Under the pieces are notes generated by a model, which saw only the letters and a list, made by a program, of their open reading frames with translations, did not search any database and was not told the DNA's origin. Of a stretch of 36,399 nt of DNA, positions 15,542-23,506 are shown piece by piece (within the stretch, counting starts at the first letter, position 1; every line of letters starts with the position of its first letter). Made by a program: the position numbers and the translations under genes. Location of the stretch: the IMG/VR virus record IMGVR_UViG_3300002231_000329, positions 22,576-58,974 of that record. One strand, 5' to 3'. This DNA is from a virus.

Positions 15542-16669
15542 ATGGCTAAATCATATATCACCTATACCCATACAAGTCCAGAGATAAATACTTTAGATGA
15601 CTTCATATCAAACCCTCTTTCCTTAGTACCTGGAATGACGGTTCAGGAGCTACTAAATTACTCTGGTGGTGGTCTTGTTCTTAATTTAGATAGGATTTAT
15701 GAGACATATAGTCTAGAAGATCAGGAGAAGTTTAAGGATGCTTATGCGAGTGCATCACTGACTCAATTAGATGCTGGTACCAGACTTCTTCTACCAAAAG
15801 AAAAACTTAACAAAGAGCCTTTGTTGTCTGAGGGTAATTCTGTAGTGGAAAGCATTAGTGCAGCAGCTTTTGTTGCAGAAAAGCTTAGGGACTTAGAGGA
15901 GGACCCCGATTTTACTCAACTGTTTACATCAATTGATGAAAACAATGGGGTGGTAAAAGAGATGTATCCCAATGTCACGGTATGGATATGGTGTAGATCT
16001 TTGTCTCCCGAGTTTGATGACCAACAAGCCCCTTTAAAGGAATTACCAGGTACAATTATAGATGTTTCTCAATTTGTGATAAATCTCTCAACATCCACTG
16101 CAGGAGATGCAGGTAATTTTCAATTATCACTACCTGCTATTACTTGTGAGAAAGATGAGAAATTGGGATGGAGAATAAGAAGGGATTTAATATCTAATCA
16201 CGATACTCTATCTGGTAGAGATTATACCTTTGAGGATATCCTTAATAGGAATGGCGGTAGAAGTAATTTTTACTTTCATAATATATTGGGCGAAAACGAT
16301 GTTGTATTCATTAGATATGAGGTTTTAAAGAACGAAACATTAAGAAGAAACAATCCCAATAATTTTGTAGTAGACAAATCCCAAATACCAAACCAAACAT
16401 ATGATATGATTGGTTTAATCGATAAGGCTCCTCTATCCGTAAATCCAGATACCAATGATGTGTCTATAAATGTTTCCGGAAGGGATTTTATGAAGTTGCT
16501 CATAGATGATGGGTGCTACGTTTACCCAGGTGGGTATGGGACTAATAATTTTGTTGAGAACCAAGACAATACAAAGTTAATCCAAAGGTTGGTTAGTAAT
16601 GGGGGTTTGAATTTATTATCTGCATTTGTCAAGAGACCTATAGATTTCTCTGTTTTATTTATTCATTAA
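15542..16669 (+). CDS. Baseplate hub protein (gp27/gpD-like), N-terminal fragment
   Basis: First of three fragments of a hub protein of about 780 aa. It begins exactly after the tape measure stop. Residues 1-130 are not recognised. From about residue 145 (VTVWIWCRSLSPEF) a beta-rich hub-type domain starts, with a VSQFVINLSTSTAGDAGNFQLSL segment resembling gp27/gpD-like tube-mimicking barrels, and a NVSGRDFMKLLIDDG strand. The frame is lost at about 16660; removing one base (C at 16664) restores the sequence into an N-Q-L-S-S-I continuation. Confidence 0.65.
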   Translation: MAKSYITYTHTSPEINTLDDFISNPLSLVPGMTVQELLNYSGGGLVLNLDRIYETYSLEDQEKFKDAYASASLTQLDAGTRLLLPKEKLNKEPLLSEGNSVVESISAAAFVAEKLRDLEEDPDFTQLFTSIDENNGVVKEMYPNVTVWIWCRSLSPEFDDQQAPLKELPGTIIDVSQFVINLSTSTAGDAGNFQLSLPAITCEKDEKLGWRIRRDLISNHDTLSGRDYTFEDILNRNGGRSNFYFHNILGENDVVFIRYEVLKNETLRRNNPNNFVVDKSQIPNQTYDMIGLIDKAPLSVNPDTNDVSINVSGRDFMKLLIDDGCYVYPGGYGTNNFVENQDNTKLIQRLVSNGGLNLLSAFVKRPIDFSVLFIH

Positions 16670-16703
16670 TCAGCTATCATCTATAGGGGTAGTTCCAAAT
16701 GAT

Positions 16704-17198
16704 TTGTTCTCATTCTATGCAGAGAGAAGAAGTACTACTTATTTGTTGGAGGAAGCTGGTAACCCACAGTCCACCACTGAAACCTTAATGGAGGGGGTGT
16801 GGCAGATATGTAAGTTTGTATTCGATGAAAGCATTGCTAGCAGAAGAGTGGTGGACTCATCGATATCATTTGCACAAGGAAGTCTTATTAACTATATAAG
16901 AAAGGTCTGTCAAGATCCATGGGTTGAGTTTTATGGTGATACATATGGCGATGAGTATGTGTTTATTGCCAGACAGAAACCATTTACAAAAGATTCTTTC
17001 ATAAGCCTGATTCCACCAACCCCCAGTGATGAGGATGTTTACTCCTATGGAAATATTAGAGATGAGGATATTGTAAATGAGGATTTGGATTTCGACAGTG
17101 AGGTTTATTCTTGGTATAGAGTATTGTTGGAGGCTTCTCTTAGTGGGGCTGGAGATGATTCGATTAAAAAGTATTCACCAGCTGTTTATTTTGTATAG
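16704..17198 (+). CDS. Baseplate hub protein, middle fragment
   Basis: Middle part of the hub, open from about 16665. It has a long Glu-Gly-Val-Trp-Gln helix, then an SISFAQGSLINYIRKVCQDPW segment and a VFIARQKPF strand, typical of the second barrel of hub proteins. The stop at 17196 follows a frame break at about 17190-17195, where one base has to be removed so that the sequence continues as Arg-Tyr-Ala-Asp-Ile-Trp-Gly. Its ATG/TTG start is internal. Confidence 0.62.
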   Translation: MFSFYAERRSTTYLLEEAGNPQSTTETLMEGVWQICKFVFDESIASRRVVDSSISFAQGSLINYIRKVCQDPWVEFYGDTYGDEYVFIARQKPFTKDSFISLIPPTPSDEDVYSYGNIRDEDIVNEDLDFDSEVYSWYRVLLEASLSGAGDDSIKKYSPAVYFV

Positions 17199-17892
17199 GT
17201 ATGCAGACATATGGGGATCCAAGCCATTTGATCAGGTTAGTAATTATTTAGATTACACACCTAGGTCTGGAGATAAAGAGATGGTTAAGTTAGGTTATTA
17301 TGATCAGCAGTTAGTTCATGACCTAAAGTACATTATTGACTCTCACGCTTACCTACCCTTTACTAGAACTGGAACCATTACCATCAATGGTGATAGGAGG
17401 TTTAAGAAGGGTACGGTTGTTAGGCATCTGGGAACTGGAGAAGTGTTTTACGTGGATTCGGTTACTCATAATTATTCTATATCAGATAACTCCATAGAAA
17501 GATTGACCACACTTCAAGTAAGTAGGGGAATGGTTGAGAAATATGTATATGGTGGTAAGGCGAAAGATGGTATTCCAGAGTCTAGTGGAAGAAACTCCAA
17601 TGGATCAGATGGTATTCCTTCCAATCCAGCGCCGTCCACATCTAGTGATAGTACTACTGCTGCTAATAGCTTAAGTCAAGATGCCCCTAACTCCAATAAC
17701 TCTACTGGTGGCAGCATTCCTCTTCCAACATACTGGGACATAATAGACACCTCTATAGAGAAAGCCTTTCAGCAAGTAAATCAAGATTCATCTCTAGATA
17801 TACGAGCAGTAGGGGTGAAGATAGCTCAGAACTGGAAAGTTAATGATAGGGTATTTAATTTCTTTTTAAGAAGACAGCAATTCGATGGTTAA
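17077..17892 (+). CDS. Baseplate hub protein, C-terminal fragment
   Basis: C-terminal part of the hub, correct from about 17195 (the residues before are another frame). It contains GTITINGDRRFKKGTVVRH and EVFYVDSVTHNYSI, the usual closing strands of gpD/gp44-like hubs where the spike is attached, then a Ser/Asn/Pro-rich linker (17590-17740) and a C-terminal helical domain. Its last bases overlap the spike gene start by 8 bases. Confidence 0.62.
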   Translation: MRIWISTVRFILGIEYCWRLLLVGLEMIRLKSIHQLFILYRYADIWGSKPFDQVSNYLDYTPRSGDKEMVKLGYYDQQLVHDLKYIIDSHAYLPFTRTGTITINGDRRFKKGTVVRHLGTGEVFYVDSVTHNYSISDNSIERLTTLQVSRGMVEKYVYGGKAKDGIPESSGRNSNGSDGIPSNPAPSTSSDSTTAANSLSQDAPNSNNSTGGSIPLPTYWDIIDTSIEKAFQQVNQDSSLDIRAVGVKIAQNWKVNDRVFNFFLRRQQFDG

Positions 17893-18781
17893 GCGTAGAG
17901 ACATAGGCCCAAAATCAGTTCCCGGTGGACAATTATCTGCAGGAATAGGATATGTTATAGTCCCTGCTGATCAGGATAGAGATATTTACATAAGTCAGTG
18001 CTTTAGTACTGGAACCATTATGGTTTTGGTGGAAGATCAGGATTATGTTTCGGATATCAAGATAGATGTCCATAGATTGCAGTTCATTACATTTCCAGAT
18101 ACTCCAGAAGAGTTGGGTTCTTGCGTGGCTTGGGTATCATCTCCAGTATTTAAGAAACCAATTGTGGTGAGTATTATTACTAAGGGGGATGACTTTGTTG
18201 ATGTAGTGGAAAATCAATTTAAGTTTAGAAGAGAAACTGATAATGCATATGCAGAAATATCTGCAAGGGGAGATAAGGGGCAAATGTTCTTCTCGGTAGA
18301 TTCTGATGAGGAGGACGGCGGTAGGTTGAATGTGTTGGTGAAAAATAGATCCAATAAAGGAGAGTTAAATTTACTTGTAAAGGGAAATGTGAATTTAGAG
18401 TCCACCGACAACTTCAACATTAAGTCTGCAAATAGTTTTAATATATCTATTAAAAATCCTTTGGATGATAACGAGACCATTACAGAGATAAGTTATCATA
18501 GAGATGAGGGGTTTTCATATAAGGATCAGTATGAAAATGAGATATCGATTAACGATGGTCAAATAACCACTAAATCAGAAAAGATAGTTCAAAATGAAGG
18601 TGGGAATCAAGCTGTATTAGGAAACCAATTAAAGGGATACGAGGAGGATAAGTTGACAGAGTTTGATACTCACACCCATCCAACTGCACTAGGTCCCTCT
18701 GGGCCTCCAACAAAGCCTCTCACACCCATCTTTAAACCTCAAATACCGAATTGGCTTTCATCAATATTCTCCTTTGACTAA
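17885..18781 (+). CDS. Baseplate central spike (gpV/gp5-like), no lysozyme domain
   Basis: 298 aa, intact. Residues 1-100 form an OB-fold-like domain (strands around GTIMVLVEDQDYVSDIKIDV). Residues 110-240 are a repetitive beta region (alternating hydrophobic/polar with Asn/Asp/Lys turns) expected for the triple-stranded beta-helix. The end has THTHPTALGPSGPP (near residues 260-275), matching the HxH tip motif of phage spikes such as P2 gpV, where three chains hold a metal ion. The polypeptide is too short to include a lysozyme domain like that of T4 gp5. It follows the hub with an 8-base overlap and ends in a TAATG overlap with the next gene. Confidence 0.8.
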   Translation: MVKRRDIGPKSVPGGQLSAGIGYVIVPADQDRDIYISQCFSTGTIMVLVEDQDYVSDIKIDVHRLQFITFPDTPEELGSCVAWVSSPVFKKPIVVSIITKGDDFVDVVENQFKFRRETDNAYAEISARGDKGQMFFSVDSDEEDGGRLNVLVKNRSNKGELNLLVKGNVNLESTDNFNIKSANSFNISIKNPLDDNETITEISYHRDEGFSYKDQYENEISINDGQITTKSEKIVQNEGGNQAVLGNQLKGYEEDKLTEFDTHTHPTALGPSGPPTKPLTPIFKPQIPNWLSSIFSFD

Positions 18782-19240
18782 TGGCTGTTAGTATTAGTGT
18801 TATTAAAAATGAGATTAGGAAGATAAGTGATTTACTTCTATGAGGATCATGAGGGGTTTCCGGTTTCCACTGAAGAGGCGGCAGTAAGGTGGTCTACTGC
18901 CTTCAATGCATATGCCTCCTCGGTAGTTCCATCAAGCACGACTTCATCATTAGCTAAAAGTGCTTGTGAATCTGTATTGCTATCTCAATTGAGTGCTACA
19001 AATCCATCGGCATTAGAGGTGGGTTTTACTGCATATGTAAATCAATTAGCATTAGGAATGCAGCCCACATTTACAGCGGTGGCACCAATCGGCTTATCAT
19101 TAGCTTCTGCATTTGCTGTAGGCATAGCTGGAGGTAGTGCTGAATCGGTTGCTACTTTGATGTCTGGTTTAATAGATGTGTGGTTTAGAACGGGTACTGC
19201 AACAAATAATTCTTCTGGGGTAACAGTTCCTTGGAGTTAG
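18781..19240 (+). CDS. Hypothetical Ala/Ser-rich tail protein, one frameshift
   Basis: The ATG at 18781 overlaps the spike stop (TAATG) and opens a basic helix; the frame breaks at about 18838 and the next frame (from 18827) continues as Tyr-Glu-Asp-His-Glu-Gly to the stop at 19240, so one extra base is present. The product of about 152 aa is Ala/Ser/Val/Leu-rich, with a long hydrophobic stretch near residues 85-120 (AVAPIGLSLASAFAVGIAGGSAES). No family recognised. Location between spike and a tube-initiator-like protein suggests a baseplate component. The hydrophobic stretch may be buried or membrane-active. Confidence 0.5.
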
Positions 19241-19267
19241 ATTAAAAAATAACTAACTTTAACACAC

Positions 19268-20062
19268 ATGCCAGTGCCTTCACAGCCATTAGGAGCAAAT
19301 AATCCTATAAAGAAACAGTTTCTCAACTTACTTTCCAGCATTGGAAAGGGAGCTCTACATTCGTTATATCCAAATGATTTTGAGTATTATGCTTGTTCTT
19401 TGGAGTTAGTGGATTCTTCAGGAAGAACTATTGATTTTTTCACATTCCCAGTAATGCCAAGCCAAATAAATCAATCTGAAGGAAAGATACTTAGTATTCG
19501 AAAAACAGCTGGAGGGATAACTACATTAAATACTACCACCTTCGAGCCAATAGACATTAATTTATCTGGTAACTTTGGTAGGAGGCTTAGAATACTTATT
19601 GGAGGACAAATAGAAGATATTGCCGGAGTTAGTTTTTCAACTACAGATGGGAAATACACTAGGGAATCTATTAAAGCAGGTGCTGGGCGAATTAAGAAGA
19701 GTAATTTCAATGCTAGGATAAAAACTGGATTTGGTTGCATGAAGATTCTTCAGGCGATATATAGAAAAGCCAACGCTGTTGATGACAGGGGTAATCCATT
19801 TAGATTGATATTCTATAACCCAGCTTTGGGGGAGAATTTCTTGGTTAAGCCAATGAATTTAAAACTAACTCAAGACAAGCAAGAGAATATGATTTGGAAC
19901 TATAATCTCCAAATGAAGGCTATTGCTAACATCGATGGAATCACTAATGGTAGTGATGAAAGATCTATATCTAAAACATTACAGGCAGCATTACTTGGGC
20001 AAGCAGCAAATCAAGTGGCTTCTTCTATTAAGAAAACTGTTTTAAACGGCATAACCCCTTAA
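19268..20062 (+). CDS. Baseplate hub/tube-initiator-like protein (XkdP-type)
   Basis: 264 aa, intact. Residues 30-110 carry the pattern FFTFPVMPSQINQSEGKILSI followed by a GNFGRRLRIL strand, a feature of phage baseplate proteins that mimic the tube and connect it to the hub (XkdP/Mu gp45-like families, from memory). The C-terminal part is helical and Ala-rich with no LysM motif visible. It sits between spike-region and wedge genes. A weak promoter-like element (TTG at 19231, 20 bases, then TAACTTTA at 19254) lies just before the start, but it would leave almost no leader. Confidence 0.5.
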   Translation: MPVPSQPLGANNPIKKQFLNLLSSIGKGALHSLYPNDFEYYACSLELVDSSGRTIDFFTFPVMPSQINQSEGKILSIRKTAGGITTLNTTTFEPIDINLSGNFGRRLRILIGGQIEDIAGVSFSTTDGKYTRESIKAGAGRIKKSNFNARIKTGFGCMKILQAIYRKANAVDDRGNPFRLIFYNPALGENFLVKPMNLKLTQDKQENMIWNYNLQMKAIANIDGITNGSDERSISKTLQAALLGQAANQVASSIKKTVLNGITP

Positions 20063-20064
20063 AT

Positions 20065-21003
20065 ATGGCTACTCCATTAAGTGTTACTGAGAGGTTTGAG
20101 AAATATACAAGCTTTGATATAGTTGGATATTTGTCTGATTATGTGAATTTCATGGAGTTTGATTACCCTAATGTTTCTGGGTTTTACTCAGGGATAATGA
20201 GTGAGCCAAATGTTAACTCCTTCTCAGAGCTAGATAGATTAAGAAAGCTATCATCTACTTTGAATGACAACATAAAGCAAAACAACACAAGATTCCAATC
20301 TACAGAAGACTGGGATTTACTGGAGAAGATAGAGGAAGTTAGAGTTAAGTTAGACACTATCGATAAGTTCTCTAAATGGTTTAGATCTTCTGTTACGAGA
20401 AGTAATTATAATCCTAATCCTGAGATAGATCACTCATTAAAGCAACATCAAACATTGGAGGCTCTATCTAGAGATACCGTGGGAAGTCCAAATCCTCAAG
20501 AGGATTCTGTTGATATAGCATTAAGAAATGATTTGAGGGAAGAAGACTACACCTCCGACGGTGGGGTTTTGTTGAAGGTCTCTCTTCAGGAGTCTGGTGC
20601 TGGTGTTAAAATAAATACCGTAGTTGACAACATGACGGGAGAAAGCCTTTATGGTTTGGATTTGCCGAGAGTATTAGAGTTCTCCCCGGAAGATTCTGAT
20701 TTTGTTGTATTGTCTTTTAAAGACACTGTAAGACAGGCTATAGATATATTGGCTGAACTAAGGAATAATGACAATCCAGAGTTTCCTACAGATGGTATAT
20801 CTCAGGCCAACGCTGTTGGTGTAAGTCAGAATGCAATATTATTTCCATTGCTATTTAGACAACTGTATAACACCTTTCAAAAAGATGATACATTATCCAC
20901 ATTTTCTATTACCAATATACGTAAGGATGAAGATTATGTGGCTGTTGAATATGAGGTTCAAACAAGATTGGGTGAGTTAATACAAAATTCAATATCACTA
21001 TGA
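20065..21003 (+). CDS. Putative baseplate wedge protein with gp25-like C-terminus
   Basis: 312 aa. The first 160 residues are helical and charged with many Asn/Asp/Arg positions and no motif. The last ~95 residues (from TVRQAIDILAEL through ISLFPLLFRQL-type helix and a closing SITNIRKDEDYVAVEYEVQTR strand) resemble the core of gp25/gpW-type wedge proteins. It overlaps the gpJ-like gene by ATGA, supporting a wedge role. The gp25 relation is a pattern-level guess; confidence is low for the name, higher for it being a baseplate gene. Confidence 0.42.
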   Translation: MATPLSVTERFEKYTSFDIVGYLSDYVNFMEFDYPNVSGFYSGIMSEPNVNSFSELDRLRKLSSTLNDNIKQNNTRFQSTEDWDLLEKIEEVRVKLDTIDKFSKWFRSSVTRSNYNPNPEIDHSLKQHQTLEALSRDTVGSPNPQEDSVDIALRNDLREEDYTSDGGVLLKVSLQESGAGVKINTVVDNMTGESLYGLDLPRVLEFSPEDSDFVVLSFKDTVRQAIDILAELRNNDNPEFPTDGISQANAVGVSQNAILFPLLFRQLYNTFQKDDTLSTFSITNIRKDEDYVAVEYEVQTRLGELIQNSISL

Positions 21004-22202
21004 TAACTAGACTAACTACTGTAGATGAGCTTAAGTCTATATTTGCTGAGATTCTATTAAATAAAACTAACAAGATTTCCAAGATCTCTGATAACAGTGT
21101 TGTTAATGGAGTCTCCTTTGGTGTTGCTAAAGTTGCTCAAAAAGCACTTAAGGATCAAGCTCTAGTAGAATCTCACTTATTCCCAGATTCTGCTTTTGGA
21201 CAATATTTAGATCAGGTGGGCGCAAACAATGGTATTGCACCAAGATTCGGCGCAAGCCAAAGCTCAACCTATCTCAGATTGGTTGCTGAAGTAGGAACAG
21301 AGTATTTGCAGGGAACTCACACTTTTACTGGAAGTCATAATATTGTGTTTGACTTGGAGGAGGATATTACGATAGGTGATGAGGGGTTTGCTTACGCGAA
21401 AGTTAGATCACAGGGAGTTGGTGCCAATACAAATGTGGATCCTTTGACTATAAATCAGATATCTCCCACACCAAATGGACATGAGTATGTAATCAATGAA
21501 TATACTGCTGTAGGTGGAAGAGATCAGGAGGATGATAATTTATTTAGAAGAAGAATAAAGGAGGGTCCTAATTTACTGGCAACAGCAACTCTTTCTTCGA
21601 TAGAGCAGGCATTTATGAAAATAAACTCAAACGTAATGAGGGTTTATTATCAGGGAATAAATAGTTCTAGCCAAACCGTTATTGCTATAGCCACTCAAAA
21701 TGGTATAAACCTTACCAATGAAGAGCTTGATGAGCTTATAGATAAGGGTGAGCAGTTCTTTGCGTTAACAGACATTAGATCATATGGATCAACAGTTTCT
21801 GGAGTATTCTTGAGAAACATACAGTGGCAACCAATAGATATTTCATTTAGAGTCGAATTGTTTCCATCATACAATCCAGATGATGTTAGGAAGAATATTC
21901 AGATAAAGATGCAGAAGGAGTTGGATTATAGGTTTTGGAATGCTGGAGATAAGGTGGAGTGGGATAATTTACTTTCAATTGCAAAGAATACTTCTGGCGT
22001 TAAATATGTACCGGATAATTTCTTTTTTCCAAATCAAGACCAAGCTGTAGATTCAAATAAATTGCCTAGAATTAGGGGGTTTTTGATGTTGGATTTAGAT
22101 GGTAACATCCTCGCCAACTTAACAGGAACTCTTTCTCCTATTTATTATCCGCAAGATGCTGATTTTAGCTATCAGCAAACAGCATTAAGAAGTATATCTT
22201 AG
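21000..22202 (+). CDS. Baseplate assembly protein, gpJ/gp47-like
   Basis: 400 aa, intact. Motifs of the P2 gpJ/Mu gp47/T4 gp6 family: an N-terminal helix that leads to an ARG-like FGAS-Q-S-S-T-Y-L-R strand, a beta domain with a GVGANTNVDPLTI segment (in the family, V-G-x-x-G-N), then GGRDQEDDNLFRRRI, the strongest sign of the family, and a C-terminal NPDDVRKNIQIKMQKEL helix. Function: forms the wedge of the baseplate. The gene overlaps the previous one as ATGA, and a short gene follows after 5 bases. Confidence 0.85.
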   Translation: MITRLTTVDELKSIFAEILLNKTNKISKISDNSVVNGVSFGVAKVAQKALKDQALVESHLFPDSAFGQYLDQVGANNGIAPRFGASQSSTYLRLVAEVGTEYLQGTHTFTGSHNIVFDLEEDITIGDEGFAYAKVRSQGVGANTNVDPLTINQISPTPNGHEYVINEYTAVGGRDQEDDNLFRRRIKEGPNLLATATLSSIEQAFMKINSNVMRVYYQGINSSSQTVIAIATQNGINLTNEELDELIDKGEQFFALTDIRSYGSTVSGVFLRNIQWQPIDISFRVELFPSYNPDDVRKNIQIKMQKELDYRFWNAGDKVEWDNLLSIAKNTSGVKYVPDNFFFPNQDQAVDSNKLPRIRGFLMLDLDGNILANLTGTLSPIYYPQDADFSYQQTALRSIS

Positions 22203-22207
22203 GGATC

Positions 22208-22519
22208 ATGCCAATACTAATACCAACCACCACCATAACAACCATTAATGAGCCGGATATAGAAATATTTACTTTCTATGACCCTAATATGGATGTGCTG
22301 CCAAATACCATATTTACCATATTGGCTGATAATGTTGGATCGATCAATGGAGTTTCGTATATTGAAGGACAATTATTAATAGGCATGAAGAATCATCCTC
22401 ATGATATTGATTATGATATAAATTCGAATGGAGAGTTAATAGCATATACCCTTGGTGAGGGTGATGCTGATCGGTATGATATAGACGCTAATGGCGATCT
22501 AACATATACTCTTCCATAA
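22208..22519 (+). CDS. Small beta-rich hypothetical, baseplate/fibre region
   Basis: 103 aa. Starts with a Thr/Ile-rich strand (PTTTITTI). The C-terminal half has two related units, HDIDYDINSNGELI and YDIDANGDLTYT, a short repeated beta motif. No catalytic residues. It sits between the wedge protein and fibre genes and is probably a structural connector. Function not known. Both neighbouring genes follow within 5 bases, so it is clearly part of the structural operon. Confidence 0.5.
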   Translation: MPILIPTTTITTINEPDIEIFTFYDPNMDVLPNTIFTILADNVGSINGVSYIEGQLLIGMKNHPHDIDYDINSNGELIAYTLGEGDADRYDIDANGDLTYTLP

Positions 22520-22521
22520 AG

Positions 22522-23496
22522 ATGGCTCAAGTTAAGAATTTAGGTCTTGTAAAGGCAATACATGTAGGAACCACCCCACCCTCCAACACGAATTTAATAT
22601 GGTATGACAATAATACTGGAGTTAATTTTCATAAGTATTATGATGTGGTTGGTGGAGTTTGGGTCCCATTGGGGGATGGGGAAGATCCAGTTTATACTGG
22701 AGCTACTCCAGTAACAGATTCGGTAGGAGCTATACCAGTAGGCTTTGATCCCACTGGTCTAACTTCTTTGGAATTATGGGAAACAGCTTTAGTTTCTTAT
22801 CAAGAGCCTGCATTTTCTTCTTTTTCTATACAGGGTCAGTCTTCTTTAATAGAAGTAGGGATGGCTCTTTCTGGTATAAAAACTTTTTTGTGGGGAACAT
22901 CAAATCCAACCAACATTCAACCCAATTCAATTGATGTAATTGACGTAAATACTTCCAGTGTTTTGGCTAGTGGTTTGGCTGATGATGGAACTGAAGATAT
23001 TGATATTGGTACTGTAGTAAACACATCCCCAGTATCTCAATCTTATAGAATTGAAGGAATTAATACTGAAAGTGATACTTTTGATCGAAATACTACTATT
23101 AATAGTATTTATCCATATTTCTATGGAAAAGTGGCCTCGGGAGGATCTCCCTCAGGAGGCAATAGACCGGTTGCCAATCAAGCTTTAATTGATAGCGGAA
23201 CTAAGGTTGTTCAAAATAGTGGTGGAACGATAACTGTTGATTTCAATAGTACTCCAGATGACTATATTTGGTTTGCAATTCCAAATACAAGTACATCTAA
23301 GACTGTATGGTATGTAAATGCCTTGAATACGGGGTTAATTGGTGGTGCTGTAAATCCTGGGGGTAATTTATTCCCTGATTTTGATTTAGTATCTATAAAT
23401 TCTCCCGATGTTCTTTGGAATGGTGTCTCATATAAGATTTATATCAGTAACTTCCAATCTGAGGTCACTGATCCAATGCAACTTAGAAATAACTAA
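22522..23496 (+). CDS. Tail fibre / adhesin protein
   Basis: 324 aa, intact. An N-terminal part with HVGTTPPSNTNLIWYD and a KYYDVVGGVWVPL turn reads as a small beta attachment module. The rest is Thr/Ser/Asn/Gly-rich beta repeats, with a Gly/Ser linker (GGSPSGG) near residue 215 and a C-terminal beta module (DDYIWFAIP ... TVWYVNALNTG ... VSYKIYISN) of the type found in tail fibre ends of phages of Bacteroidota, as I recall. No enzymatic motif. Role: receptor-binding or fibre subunit, inferred. Confidence 0.6.
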   Translation: MAQVKNLGLVKAIHVGTTPPSNTNLIWYDNNTGVNFHKYYDVVGGVWVPLGDGEDPVYTGATPVTDSVGAIPVGFDPTGLTSLELWETALVSYQEPAFSSFSIQGQSSLIEVGMALSGIKTFLWGTSNPTNIQPNSIDVIDVNTSSVLASGLADDGTEDIDIGTVVNTSPVSQSYRIEGINTESDTFDRNTTINSIYPYFYGKVASGGSPSGGNRPVANQALIDSGTKVVQNSGGTITVDFNSTPDDYIWFAIPNTSTSKTVWYVNALNTGLIGGAVNPGGNLFPDFDLVSINSPDVLWNGVSYKIYISNFQSEVTDPMQLRNN

Positions 23497-23506
23497 ATTT
23501 GGTTAG

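Noticed and set aside
23494-23501. TAAATTTG promoter -7 element before the adhesin
   Set aside because: No TTG at a suitable distance and only 5 bases before the start codon.
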